Assembly (NCBI GenBank): GCA_019155185.1
Contig: CM032815.1
Coordinates: 10,806,001 to 10,870,000, forward strand
Source: Beaufortia kweichowensis
Lineage: Eukaryota; Chordata; Actinopteri; Cypriniformes; Gastromyzontidae
Reading direction: 5' to 3'
Length of the DNA stretch: 64,000 bases
Shown here: positions 23,161 to 35,916 of the stretch, in pieces
Layout of the letters: each line of letters starts with the position of its first letter
Numbering within the stretch: the stretch's first letter is position 1
Made by a program: the position numbers and the translations under genes
The notes under the pieces: generated by a model
What the model was told of the DNA's origin: nothing
What the model saw: only the letters and a program-made list of their open reading frames with translations
Databases searched by the model: none

Positions 23161-23460
23161 TTAGCACCAGAAGATGGCAGTAGTGCAATTTAGAGGATAC
23201 AAGATGCCGGTTAATCCCGGAGAAGATGAAGTAGCTGAACACGCAGCGCTATCATGTGCTCTGGGTGCTCCATAGATTGGAAGGAGTATGAAACATACAC
23301 AAAATAATTGGAAAATAAGTGTTTGTTTTTTTCTTCTTCTCCTCAAAATTCAGACTCATCACTTATGTTAGTTTAATTTGACATTTAGTACAGTAGGTGG
23401 CGATAATGCTCCTAAGGAGTTAGTCGCCATTAAACAAGAAGAAGAAAAAGAAGAAGAGAA
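23161..23460. repeat. Fish interspersed repeat fragments
   Basis: GCACCAGAAGATGGCAG near 23163 and CAGTAGGTGGCGATAATGC near 23391, the latter followed by ATTAAACAAGAAGAAG and a purine-rich tail, are phrases I recognise from dispersed fish repeats. No coding content is supported; the minus-strand frame at 23161-23346 lies within this repeat. Confidence 0.5.
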
Positions 23461-23894
23461 GGTGAAGCGTCAAGCACGCCGCAGGGATGACAGATTTTGT
23501 TCCCCAAAAAGGTAGCGGCGGACTGGTTCCCTCAAAAAAGCTTATGATATTTTCCCACATGCTTTTGGATTGTCGCAAAAACTCGCTCTGTGTTTAATAA
23601 AGGTTTATGATGTTTTGTATAAAGACCTTTATAAATGATCACATTTATGACTTCGAAACCTAAATACAATGACCAAAGATAAACAGCCAACAAGATGCTA
23701 TAAATCCCATCAGCCACAAAGCCTCTGAAACTTTGTTCAAAACATGTTTTCTGGAAAATAACTACTGCGTGGATGACTGCATCCGCATGTTAACAACCGC
23801 GTTAAAGCTTTAAAAACTAGTGAGGCAAACTTACATGTCACTGAATAAAACGTGAAAAGATTTAGAGCTGGTTAACCACAGACCTTGTAGGCAG

Positions 23895-25262
23895 TGATGT
23901 GCGCTTTCGAAACACACTTTACCTTTATGAAGCTTCAAAACTTTTGTGAATCTTTTGTTTCGAGTCAATGCTTCGGAGCGCGTATAAAACTGGCCAGGTC
24001 ACGTGACTTCAGCAAACGAGGCTTCGTTACGTCACAATTGTTTCAAAACATCGATGGCTCGCCACTAGGGGGTATTGATCATTAACAAGTGTCTTCTATG
24101 GTTTTAAGCAATAGCGAACAAATAACTTAAATTATAAAAGAGAAATTAATCAATTATGTATGCAGTCCTCTATGGTCAGTAATAACCTCAGGATTAATTA
24201 CATGATCTGATCCATGTTATTGAGTGTGCAAAAACGATTATTTGCTGGAGTAAAAAAGTCAAAGATATATTGTATGGGACCATTCTGAAAACAGATGTGT
24301 GAGGTGTATGATTTGTGATCAGGGAATCAGTTATTGTAACACCACCTCATCAATACTGAAAGACCTGCACTCCAAAAAACATCCTTTAATGAATGGGCAC
24401 ACATCTGGTGAAACTGGCGTTCATAAACAATATACACTGCCGCTCAAAAGTTTGGGATCAGTAAGACATGTAATGTTTTTTAAGGAAGTCTCTGACGCTC
24501 ATCAAGGCTGCATTTATTTGATCAAAAATACAAAAAAACAGTAATATTGTTTAATATGGTTTTTATATTAATATACTTTAAAATATATTTTTTTCCTGTG
24601 ATGCAAAGCTGAATTTCTATCAGCTGTCACTTCAGTCTTAAGTGTCACATGTGGACATGTGGATGTCTATAGATATAGACGCATACTACGAATCAGTCTA
24701 CTGATAAAGTCATCTACTGTTGTACTGGGAGTTTTCTAAACATCTGTGTGTTGTGAAGAATGAGAAATTCTGTGAAAAAGCAAATTAGTTAAATTCAAAA
24801 TATTAAAACAACTTATTTTCAATAAATAAAAAATGACAATAACCCTTCTGTCTTTATTCTTGTCACAGTTGTTGTCAAACATAATTTAGACATACATGTG
24901 TGTTTTAAAATCGGGATTTGTCATGTATACATTGTATGTTTAATAATAAAAGAAAAAATACTGAGGCTAGTTTATTATAGATATCTAATGATAAACACAA
25001 AAAAGTGACATTTATGGTCTGAATATCCATAAATAAAGCATTTCATGTTTTTTAATCAATAGCAATTTATTTAAAACACATTACACTTTTAAGGAAACAT
25101 TAAGTAAACAATAATCTATAATTGCGTTTTTTCCTCGTTGTAAATCTGGTTGCTTTTACAACGTTTTCACCAAAAGGTGGCGCCAGCGAGCGGTGTTTTG
25201 AACGCTTCCAAACGGTGAATCATTCAGAAAAGCAATTGGTTCAATTGAAGTTTTTTTCATCA
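23895..25262. mobile_element. Candidate non-autonomous hAT element with a nested repeat
   Basis: CAGTGATG at about 23894 and CATCACTA at about 25258 are short inverted ends. Just inside them are sequences common to a fish repeat family (TTTCGAAACACACTTTACC; GTGGCGCCAGCGAGCGGTG). Flanks do not show a clean target duplication. A second repeat lies inside (24429-24680), beginning CACTGCCGCTCAAAAGTTTG and including AAGGCTGCATTTATTTGATC, a family very common in cyprinids. Confidence 0.5.
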
Positions 25263-25682
25263 CTAGTTTTAGGGTTTTAACAAAACACCAGTTGACTTCG
25301 GGACTATGCAAGTGCTAAAATGCTAACTCGATTCCTGGTTTTGCTCACAAAAATACGTCATTCAATAATACGTCGTTCACAAGGACGTTTTCAGCATATC
25401 TGCGTGTATATTTTCTATTTATCAAGAATTAATTCAATCGAAAAATGGACTAAAACCAATGCCTATAAATAGCTTTTGTTATTGGTATTTGTTGACAGTT
25501 TCGGATAAAGTTAAAATGACTACATTGCAATATTGCAAATTGCAATAAGGTACACAGAAGAATCATTAACAATTAAAACCAGAAACATACATAATAAAAG
25601 TATAACTATTTATTTCATATTGACTAAAAGTAAATATTTTTCTTCCAAAAAGATTATTTTGAGAAAACACAGTAGATTATCA

Positions 25683-25825
25683 TGTGGGGCACATGGGTGC
25701 TTATAGAGCAAGACACAAAGGTCACGAGTTCAATCCCAGGTCAGACAAACTCAAAAAATGTATAGCTGGAATGCACTGCTAGTTGCTTTGGACAAAAGTA
25801 TATCTGCCAAATGCATAAACATTAT
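25683..25825 (+). mobile_element. tRNA-derived SINE
   Basis: A B-box-like sequence AGTTCAATCC lies at 25727-25736, preceded by a weak A-box region. The tail TTTGGACAAAAGTATATCTG and GCCAAATGCATAAAC is the characteristic end of a fish tRNA-type SINE (usually TTGGATAAAAGCATCTGCCAAATG). Confidence 0.65.
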
Positions 25826-26285
25826 AGTTCACCACAGACCCATTTTCCCACAAACCAGCTTTAACTGAGAATACCAAATATCCATTTCCCTGAAAGTGCT
25901 CCAAACCCCACAGCTCATGATCTGACAGATCAGTGGCGGCCCTCCTAACACCCTTAATTATTCCAGCATGTACTGGATGGAAAACGCCTGTGTTGGACAG
26001 AAAAACTGGGCTACATGCATACTTTATTCATTGATCATAGTGTAGGCTGACACTGGATTGCATAACAATCCACTTTTGCCACAAGACAGTCCGTATCCGT
26101 AGTGTCTGTATTTTTTCTTCAGGTCTCTGGAACAAGTCTGGAATTGTTTAAGAGCTAAACAACTGAAAGCAGAAAGCAAACGTGTTGGCCCATATACAGT
26201 CATGTTCTCTTTATAGTAGATTTAAAGAAGAATTTTAATCATTCATAAACGCACAGTTATTGGTTAAAATTTAGTTGCCCTAAAG

Positions 26286-26345
26286 CAGTGATTCTCAATT
26301 GTTTTTGCTTCAGGACCCAGATTATACAGTGGAAAATTAGAGACA
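26286..26345. mobile_element. hAT (Charlie-like) terminal fragment
   Basis: GCAGTGATTCTCAATTG followed by TTTTGCTTCAGGACCCA is the typical start of a Charlie-type hAT element (CAGTGGTTCTCAA). No transposase and no matching second end were found nearby. Confidence 0.5.
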
Positions 26346-28389
26346 GCATCCAAACCAACATTGTAAATACTTAACATTAGACATTGTGTTTTCATTGTAT
26401 ATACAGCAGAATATAACACCAGCAGAAATTATTTGCTCATACTAATTTGATGATTATATGATTTACTTAAAATAATTTGCTGAGTTTTTGTTTTTTTAAT
26501 TGTTTCCTATTTTATTTTGATGGTTTCATTTTCGCAAAAGATAAAATTCTGTAATGCATATTTGGTTGGCACAAATGCACATATATCCTGTTTCAGATCA
26601 TCTTAAATCTACATTTATGTGGTCTGGGTTGTATTTTATTTTACCTTTCATGTTTCAAGATTATGCAACTGGTTTTTCACCAAAAACGCATGGCCTTTAA
26701 TGTCAACAACAAAAGATATGGGTAATTATTTCTCTGTTTACCCTGCTGTCTATCAGATCCTATCTCAACCCATCAGCTCCACCCTAAAGCATTTAAAAAC
26801 CTGTTTCTTTTTTATTTAAGCGTAAATCCAAACAAACATGTCAACACAATTTGACTGATTTGAATCGTTTTAGATTACATTCAAATGAAATGAATGCAGA
26901 TATACATGCCTGCAAGATACTGTGGTTTAGGCTTCAAACTATTAGACAGAGGCCTCAATGCTCTGAGGAATTCCTTTGACATCTGATCTTCTGAATCAGT
27001 TATCATGTGGTGGAGGAGAGAGCCAGCTGCTGGCCAACAAAGATGACGATCGGAGTGTTCGAGCTGCAGTAAAAACCATTTGAGCTAAATTGTTAGATTT
27101 TTTTAATTTTTTATATTTTTAAAAATAACCTTGACAACCTTATTTTATTGCAAGTTCATGTGATGAGACATTTTCACATTTTTATTCTTGAGAGTTGAGT
27201 CTGAGATTCATATATCATTTGTATATCGTTTATATGATTATATAGTTTTATATAGTATATAGTTTGTTATAGTTAGATTTGAATTTAACTATAGATTTAA
27301 ATGAACTAAAGTGAATAGTGAAATAACAGGTTAAATCCTTTAAAATGTCAATTTCTGTAAGAGCAGGATAACAAATCTCTCATTATTAAACATGTTTTTG
27401 TTTTTCATTTGTATTTATGTGCATGTGTATGTTTTAAAACAGGAAAAGCTGAACTCAGATCAGGAGTGAAGGGGATTACTGAAAACCCCTATTTATCTAT
27501 TTCCATGTCAGGCCACAAGGTAAGTCCCATGGGTAAATCCAAAGTTTTAATCCCATGGGCACAAACTATTACAACGTTTAGACGTCCGATTTTGAAAGAA
27601 ATCGGACAAGATGCAGCCAATAATAACCTTTGAGGACATTGTCAAACTATTGCTAAACTAACTTTGTTAAATGGACAAAAAAGCCTGAGCCATATCATTC
27701 ATTTCATTCATTCATTCATTTGAGATACGACTAATTAGGACATCCAAGCAATGGCCTATTTAACGGCCTAAAAAGGTTTTTGTTAGTATTGTTCTAATAT
27801 GAAAAAAGTAGCGTTTTTCTAAAAACCATAAAGAACTGAGGTATAATATTTTCGTAGTTTCACTAACACTAGGTTCTCCTATTATAGAATATTATACAAG
27901 AGATTAATGATTTCCAGAGACTCTAAGCAGTTCAGCCCAGCTGAGAGGATGTGGAGAGATATTTAGTGAGCATTATATCTGCTTTGCTGGTTTTGGACAT
28001 AGACGTACAACAATTGTCTGGAACATTGGGCGAGAGATGATCCAAGACCATTATCTCACTGAGTGTGTGTGTGTTGCGAATCATTTGTCATCCAAAATCA
28101 GGTCATAAACTGTCTGATGGCCAAGGTTTTCCATGATTGAAACTCAGGCAGTGAAAACTTCAGTAAAGTGGAAACCAGAAAGTGAAGACAGGAAGGGAGT
28201 GTTTGAAAATCGTTTGGGAAGGAAAGGGCATATTGTGATAATCACCTGGAAACCACGTTTCCTCATACATCCTTTTTGCTAGAAAGTCTGTAACTTTTAT
28301 AAACGGGTGACTGTAAAGTGTAGTACACTGTAAAATGTCACTTTTCTGTGAGAAAATACTGTAAAATGCTACAGTAAAAATGTGCTATG
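26346..28389. other. No gene seen
   Basis: AT-rich sequence with scattered short open frames and no convincing splice-bounded exon. There is a short ATTC repeat near 27698. Nothing I can name. Confidence 0.6.
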
Positions 28390-28510
28390 TAGTTAAAAGG
28401 AAGGTTCCCACTCATAAAAATAAAAATTGTGTCATTATTTACTCATCTTCATGTTATCTCAGACCTGTATGATTTTTATGGGACACAAATGGCAAAATTT
28501 TAAAGGTTAA
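28390..28510. repeat. Fragment of the cyprinid MITE
   Basis: TCATTATTTACTCATCTTCATG followed by CAGACCTGTATGA matches one half of the short inverted-repeat family seen complete at 7855-8177. Confidence 0.6.
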
Positions 28511-29135
28511 AGTTTAAAACTATACAGATTTAATGTTAGCTTTTTATCACGTTTTGTTTTCAGATACCAAAGGATTCTCAAATATCTTTTTCTACTGTAT
28601 CCAATATCCATGTACTGTACATCAGCATTTAATCCTCTGGTTTCATGACCCTGAGCGCAAGACCTATAATGACAAATTTAACTATAAACTTGTCAACCCT
28701 GTTTCTGTTCTGAAGTCATACTGTAATTATTTCTCACAATTATAGTTTAGTAATTTAGCTTGACGTAACGAAACAATTTAGGTTTAAAGGTTTAGAGTAA
28801 AGGCTTTGCAAAATATTTTAAAGTGATCCACAGGTATTTCATGCTTGAAATGTTGCCGTTGTACTTTTTGTTTTACAGTGAATTAGGGTTTGGGTTTTTT
28901 TCAATTCTGTTAAATTACAAATACTTTTCTGTAACTATTGCATAAATTGTCCTGTGGTTGTGTATAGCTCAAGATGATGTGGGGAAACCTACACATGTCA
29001 AGTGTTTTTGCATTCTTCGTTTTTTCCGTTCCTCTCCTGAACCCCTGTATGCCCGGCAAAAACAATAGCGGCCTGCCACAGCTGTGTTTACAACTCTGGC
29101 CCCGTTTCCACCTTTCAAGGCGGGCTGCTTTTAAC

Positions 29136-29450
29136 AAGCCTTTTCAAAAACATCCAGAGCCCAAACACACACAGAGCCATTCACCGGGGAAGCTGACAGA
29201 CTTTTATCAGCACAAACGCCTGATAATGAAGCACCGCATTGCCATAACAAAGCCATTAGCATTGCATTATGATACAGTACAGCAACGGACACAGTACTGA
29301 CGCTGAATAAGCAAAAAGGAAACGCGGTTGTTCTCTGCCATGTGAGGTCATCTGATGTTTTTCTTCTGTGGAAAGGCCATCTCATGAGATTGTTTGTTTT
29401 GCGGGTCATTTGGCTGGCAGGAGTGTTGGCTTCTGTGATTCAGGGGGCCT
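29136..29450. promoter_or_regulatory. Candidate conserved non-coding element
   Basis: This stretch differs from its flanks: balanced composition, no repeat phrases, no simple runs, and clusters of factor-like motifs, such as TTTATCAGC and CTGATAATG (GATA-like) and CCATTAGCATTGCATTA (homeodomain/POU-like). Open frames through it lack domains. It lies about 5 kb upstream of rasgef1b, so an enhancer is one possibility. This is a guess from texture only. Confidence 0.3.
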
Positions 29451-29579
29451 ACATGAGGTTACCAGACTGTTTATTTCAAAAGTTGAAGAGCTTTAAAAAT
29501 CTTGATATAAAAGAACATATAGAATACAGACAATGCACAGTAAAGGTTTGCTGGGGGTGTCATGTTAAAAATTAAAAAT

Positions 29580-29760
29580 CTTTTTACATTTTTACACCCT
29601 AATGTCATTTTAAACCTCTAAGACTTCTGCAGAACACAAAAGAAGATATTTTGAAGAATGTTGGTAACGAAACAACACTGGCCTTCATTGACTTTCATTA
29701 TACGGACACAAAACCACTAAGACATCTCACAAAATATTTTCTTTTGTGTTCTTCAAAAGG
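29580..29760. mobile_element. Copy of the cyprinid MITE
   Basis: It contains CAGAACACAAAAGAAGATAT, then TTTTGAAGAATGTTGGTAAC and CATTGACTTTCATTATACGG, the core phrases of the family at 7855-8177. Ends are eroded. Confidence 0.7.
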
Positions 29761-31735
29761 TAAAACCTCTCCATACATATTTACCTCTCCATTTTGAGGT
29801 AAAAATAAGACGCAGACGTGTTATTGAAATGTTATGCAGTGATTCACCAAAATAGAACTTATTTACTGTAAATGATTCACCAAAATAGAAGTTATTCACT
29901 AGAAATGTTTGTTTATGATCTTGGATCCACAATACAGAGAAATACACAAAAGACTAATTTAGCACATTTTTGGTTGGGGGCAGGCGGGTGAGTAAACGTA
30001 TTTACGCTACAATACAGTACACAGATAATAACCGTAAACAAACTCTCCGAACAGCAGCGTCCCAGAGGTCTGTTCATTGTGACATGGTGTGACGCACGTT
30101 TTCTAGTAACATGCTGCGACGCAGGAACTGTTGTGCTCTGCTTTCTTTCACCACTTTGGATTCAGAAAAAACAGAGAATGACAAACACACACACATAGAG
30201 ACAAACTGTGGGAATGAGATCCTGTCTGGTTGAGGTTGTTCTCCTTCAGTCTCTCTCTCTTCCTGAAAGTCCCGCCCTCTCCTCTCCTCCCTGTTGTTTT
30301 TCCTGGCCAGCTGCACTGTTCCCAGTGTGTGTACGTACTGTATAGGAGTTTGAAAAGTTGCACTCCTATCCACTCCCTTTCCCTTGAGCTTACACACGCA
30401 CATATGCTCATAATGAAAAGATCTGTCCGCGTGCTGCATACTGTCGGAATGTTATTACACACTATGAGTCCTCTAAAGTAAGTGGTAAACAAATTTGGAT
30501 AATGACGGCGATGAAAGTTCACAGCAGCAGCAGTGAAATGTAAAGGCCGCGGTCTTGTCACAGCCCATCCTGTTTGTATCAGTTGTATTTTCCAGTCCAA
30601 GGACTCCAAACACCTGCAATATAAGTCTGAAATAAATATTAACAGGGTATTAAGGAACAAAATAATAACATCACTTTGTAAAATGTGCAAAAAGAACTTC
30701 TGTTAAATATTCGATAAGAAGAGTTTAAAAAGAAATCGTTTCATTTCTCTTCCCTCATCGAGTTTCAAACTATGATATTCTTGTGTCCCTGCAATACAAA
30801 AATAAATGTTTTAAAGAATTTCCCCTCAGCTGTTGCTAATGACACATCATTGTATTGGATTTCATTGTATTTTTTATGTTTAATTGTTTCTATACATCTT
30901 ATACCTGTTAGTTTTGGGATTTTTGGACATTTGAACACCATTTCAATGTTCCAAATGCTGAGTAATTCCATGCAAATATGAACTTGTATAAAAAAAAGTT
31001 CTCACCAAATGTTTTTAACATTTTAATAGCTCAAATGTCAATATTTGGTGGTTTAACTACCCATGCAAGGTCTCCGCTAATGTTGTAAAAATGTTTTAAT
31101 GATTTTCCATAGTCAGGCAAGTACTGCACATCTGTAAAGGAAAAATGTTACGTCCATAACTTGCGTCAACAATTTTCCTCATAAATGTGAACAAGGTTTT
31201 ATAAGAGCTATCCATTCTCAATTTGTTGTGTATTATTGCTTCTGGTTTGTGCATTTTAATGAAATTCATATTGTCTCTCAACAACATTTTTGTCACATCC
31301 ATAATTTGTCTTAATTAAGCCAGAAAACAAACGTATAGAGTAATATTTCTCTGATGTCTATATTTCAACAGGGGTTAAATATAAACAATATATTGGTAAT
31401 AAATACATTCTGTGAAAATGTATATTTCAAGTTTTGACTGAAAATGTCACATCCATAACGCTGGAAGCTTTTGACAATACAACTAAAGTTGCTTCAAACT
31501 ATATAAAAACCCAACAAGAAACGCATTTTTCAAAAAAAAGTAATGATCTAATAGGGATTATGCAATAAAATCATTGTTATTCAATCAGTGACATATGTTG
31601 CACCTGTTAATGATTTTCACTGATTATGGACAACACACTTTCAGCTGTTAGTCATCACTCTAGTACCACAGACCTAATGATGTATTATTTATTATTCACA
31701 GATATTTACAGGAAATTCATGGACAGTTTTGGAAC
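29761..31735. other. No supported gene
   Basis: A 180-codon minus-strand frame at 30148-30690 crosses simple-sequence DNA (AGAGAG and CACACA runs) and shows no domain, so I do not call it. Around 30240-30420 the sequence is C/T-rich with several CG dinucleotides and could be a distant promoter or alternative first exon, without proof. Confidence 0.4.
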
Positions 31736-31739
31736 TGTG

Positions 31740-31990
31740 CTCATTGGAAAAGTATTTCAGCGGCCGGTTCAGACATGAATAGCTCACCTTCATGAGCGCG
31801 TGCATGTGACACTGGGGGTCATTAGCACTTGCCGCTGTGACATCATCTTGCATAAGAAGAGAGCAGCTGAGGGGGTTACGGATCTATTCAACAGCGTAGA
31901 GGGCAGCGTGTTTGAAGGTCAATACACCAGGGGGCTGAATCACATTCTTACTGGAAAGCAGTGACTCACTCCCCACCCCCATATTTAAGC
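31740..31990. promoter_or_regulatory. Candidate conserved non-coding element
   Basis: A compositionally balanced block between AT-rich flanks. It contains GCCGCTGTGACATCATC (CRE-like TGACATCA), GGGGTCATTAGCAC and GAAAGCAGTGACTCAC. No open frame or repeat explains it. Suggested only by texture. Confidence 0.25.
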
Positions 31991-34280
31991 TTACCCATTG
32001 TCGATCCAACAGATGTTATTGCACTCTTCCTTAATGGCTTACAGGTTTCATTCTCATTGTCGAATGGAATTTCCCGTCAGTGAATGTTTAGCATATTTGC
32101 TTATTGTTTTTGTTGTGTTGCAGTGCAGTTGAACAACAGATGATGGCTAGCATATTCTTATAGTGACTCGTAATTGTTTTAAAATTAGTGACTAATTTCG
32201 GTAGATGTTAATGATTTATAGCCAAAGAGGTATTTAAAGAAATATAGCAAGGGAAACGTTTTACAAAATTATATGCTATACTTTAAATTATTAAGCAATA
32301 ATTTGTAAACTTTTTTTTTTAAATAGTTTAAAAATAAATATTTTTCTTTTTTGTAAATATTTTTAAAAATAACATTAAAATTATATTTTTTTAGTTCATG
32401 CATATTTTTGAGTCTTTCCATCAATACGTAGTTGATCAGGATTAGATTAGAATTCAACTGAAATATTAAAGTGAAATAACCTAAGTGACAGTTAACAGGT
32501 TAAGGGTAAATTACATCCTACACCCACTAAATATCATCCTGACACCAATTGGTTAAAGGCATTTGAAAGGGAAACAAAAAGATTTAGTTAGTTCTGAGTA
32601 AAAATCTAGAGTAGTTCGTTCACAGAAGCCACTTATGTAACATCTAATAAAACATTCACTGTGATTTAGATGTTAAGAATATAGCCTTAAATTGCTAAAT
32701 AATTTATGTCAAAAACTTGATATTCTAAAAGTCACAACATTGCTGTTGCTTGCGTCTTGTGGAAAAATGGCAAAGGAAACTTTCCTGTGAAATATCTGTT
32801 GACGTAGATCCAGTTATGTAACTACAGCCTAGAAAGAACAACACCATCAGTTAGTCCAGAGATTGGAGTTCCCAAAGGATTCTGATCTGTTGGTCGAGAC
32901 ATGTGGGTGTTGAAGATATGTGTTTACCTCATACAATAATGCAGCTCTTCTATGGCACTCAAGCATAAAAGGGGCCACAGGGTTTAGGGCTTGAGCACCG
33001 TAGGTGGAATCCAACAAGAGTTTTAGCCTCAACATTATTACCGAACCCGAGTCGAACTGGAAGCCTTCAGCATCCAGGTGCCTCTTCTCGGTGTAGGCGA
33101 AGCTCATCGCTCACTTAAGCCCCTTGCAGGGGTGAATTATTCTTACAGAAGCTTTGTTAAGTGGAGCTGGGCTTGAAATAAATTCCACCTACTTACAAAA
33201 TGAGACTTCCTCCCTGTGCATTGATGTAATTCAAGATTTATATAACACAAACTCCCACTTAAGAATAGTTATATCGACCACGGACACATAAAATACACGC
33301 TGAGTGGGAAGGAAGTGCTTACCATGGGAAACAAAAGTCTAAATTCTGTCATTATTTACTCATCCTTGTGTTGTTCCAAATGCATGCTGTTATTTTTGTT
33401 ACCTGGAAAGTTGATTTATTTATACAGAAAAGTATAAATTTAAGAATATAAGTATTAAAGAGACTTACAGTAAATGTACTTAGAAGAAAAGACTTGATGA
33501 ACTGTGAAATAAAATTAACTTTTGACATGTGAGAGGCCATTGTTCTATTTATAACCAAACAGCCAAAACACTTGTTTCAGTATGACATCATAGTGTGACA
33601 AAGAGCCTCCGCAGAAGATCAATGCCTACTTTTACATCATTGCCTTTTTAGCCCCGCCCACCAATTCACGCACATAGCTTCAACTCTAATCCCATACAGT
33701 ATGTGAACAAACAGCTTTGCAAATTGCACTATTGCTGACAATAAAACAATTATTGTTAGCTCATTGACTAATGGTATATGCAAATTAGCTAAATAATAAA
33801 AAAAATTGAAAAAAATATGAATAGAAAATATGAGCAAAATGATACAAACAGAGAATTACTTAAGCAAAACGATAAAGATCCGTCAGAGGATTGCAAGTCT
33901 TTGCATTGCCTTATACGAAAGTGAAGTTTGTTTGTGATTGTGTAAGAAATTCATTGTTCTTTTAACTGGGTTTTTAAAATAAGACACAGTTGGACGCAGA
34001 CTTTTTAGAGACTGGTAATAAAAAATGATGCAGTGGAGGTATCTAATTTTAAAATAATCTTACTTAGCTTTTTTACCTAACATTTATATGAAATCTATAT
34101 TTCAGAACAATCTTAACCCAAGGGTGTGTGCAGTCAGTTCTGCCAAACTTACATGAATGTTGGAAATAAACAACCCACTTTTGTTTTCTTGTATTTGTCA
34201 GCGTTGTTTGTGCGCGTCTAGGGACTTGATGGACATCGACCTGACCAATAAGATCACTCGGAGATTTCAATTTGTTGATT
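31991..34280. other. No supported gene
   Basis: Mostly AT-rich. An 86-codon minus-strand frame (32847-33107) has a GC-richer start near 33040-33107 but no recognised domain. A MITE fragment (TCATTATTTACTCATCCTTG) lies near 33349. Repeats of AAATATTTTTAAAA type occur near 32300-32400. Confidence 0.5.
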
Positions 34281-34622
34281 CCCGTCTCTGATTGGTCAAG
34301 TCTGTCTGTGTGGGCGAAACCGCATTTTCCGGTTTTCCTTCTTTAATGCTTTCAGTGTTGGACGAACTCGATGTTAGTTTGTGTTGTTTATCTGGATTAC
34401 AACTAAAACAATGGAGGCTATCGATCTTTACAAAGTATCAGTTCGTGCTACGTTAGACATGAATTGATTATTTATTTCGCACGCAACAGTATATCAAAGA
34501 AGACTAAAAGCGATCTTTCATTGTAAAAAGGCAACTTGATCCGGGGTGTGCGTGCACGCGTTGAAGGCTTTTTGTTGGACTTCATTCGGATGTTTTTTGT
34601 TATCAGTTTGCTTTTCATTTTG
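34281..34622 (+). promoter_or_regulatory. rasgef1b: rasgef1b promoter region and untranslated exon 1
   Basis: A CCAAT box in inverted form (TGATTGGTCAAG near 34289) and an ETS-like TTCCGGTTTTCC near 34328 precede a leader that ends at 34622 with the donor GGTAAGTT. The matching acceptor is at 35908-35909, nine bases before the start codon's exon reads ATG. The transcription start is not fixed by sequence. The leader holds a short upstream frame at 34411-34467 with a strong start context. Confidence 0.6.
34411..34467 (+). other. Upstream open reading frame in the rasgef1b leader
   Basis: ATG at 34411 sits in the context AACAATGG (A at -3, G at +4), close to the vertebrate optimum, and runs 18 codons to TGA at 34465. 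It lies wholly in exon 1, so ribosomes would have to reinitiate at the main start at 35917. The peptide itself is not recognised. Confidence 0.5.
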
Positions 34623-35916
34623 GTAAGTTTACAGCAAATCACAGTTTTTCAGTTAACTTTTAAAATGGCCGTTTCAGATTGACATTAATGTTCATTATTT
34701 GCTTATATTAATGCTCACAGTGTATCTGTACTTACCGTATTGTGCAATCGAGTAATGCACGTCTTGTCGATAACCTGAAAATTAAGTGTTCGCTTTGTAG
34801 CAGAGTAAAATATACTTTTCCACTTACTTATATTATATAATATTATATTATTATATTTATTTATATGTAGCTGTGCCCTGATCATTCAGGTGCCAGTTTT
34901 TTCGTTTTAATCAGACAAGTTTGACTGTTCAGACATGTTTATCTTGTGCTCGTGTTGCTCACACATGTGTAAGAGATTGCACATAGTTAATCTGTGATTT
35001 TTCAGTCTGCTCGGATGAGTCAGTAGTTAGTGAAAGGCAGGACTTGCTGCATCTCTTTCCTCCTCTATTGATCTGCACTATTTTCCCCAAACTGCCTTTC
35101 ATCTGCTTCTAAAAATACGTTTAACGTTTCAAGTTCTCCATGATGACCTGTTAAGAAAAATGAGCAGTTTGCTTATTTTGGAAAGTGTCATTTTTATAAT
35201 GATTGATGAAGGAACGAAGAAAAGCGCGAGACTCGTTCTTCGGTAAAGATTTGCACGTAACGTCATTGTTGTCATAGAAACATGCCAGTCAAATGTTGTT
35301 GTTTTTGGGATGTTTAGAATGTTTGTGCTCTGGTTTCAACGACGTCAGAGTCATTAATAACAGCATACAAGGTTCCATTTATTACCATTAGTTAATCCAT
35401 TAACTAATGTAAAGTAATGATGATCGATATATTTTTACGACATTTATTAATCTAATGAAATGATTATTTTGGCACAATTATACAAAAGTAATTCAAACTT
35501 TAAAATATACAGAGAAACATATTTGTCAATCGTGTTTACACTTTTGACTGGTACTGTATTTATTTATCTATATATCGATATCATCGTTCATTCATGTTAG
35601 TTTGTTGTGCGCAACCTTTAATTATAAAAAACGTATTAATAAACATTACCGTTGTCAGTTCATGTTTACAAATACCTTTCTGTAAAGTTTCTTTTCTATT
35701 CTCAATAGACAATTCTTCACATACTTTCTTTTCTTTACAGAGTAAAATAGGTCTGTCATATAGGATGTTGTAAATATTGAACTCCGCGAAGGAGATCAGT
35801 GGTTCAACCTGCTTCACCACAGGACATTACCTTAATCCAATAACAGTGTTAAAGTTAAGATTGTGCCTGTCTGCTCTACAACTTTCCTTACTGATGTTTC
35901 TGTCCGCAGAACCGAC

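Noticed and set aside
27690..27725. CATTC repeats as a possible CRISPR-like or functional array
   Set aside because: A simple microsatellite in a vertebrate genome. There are no spacers; CRISPR arrays are not expected.
28974..29575. Several 75-108-codon frames on both strands
   Set aside because: Overlapping frames in opposite directions without domains. The DNA looks more like a conserved non-coding block.
30148..30690. Minus-strand 180-codon frame
   Set aside because: It crosses AG- and CA-rich simple sequence, has no recognisable domain, and its composition is not protein-like.
32847..33107. Minus-strand 86-codon frame
   Set aside because: The start region looks somewhat protein-like, but there is no domain, splice context or second exon to support a gene.
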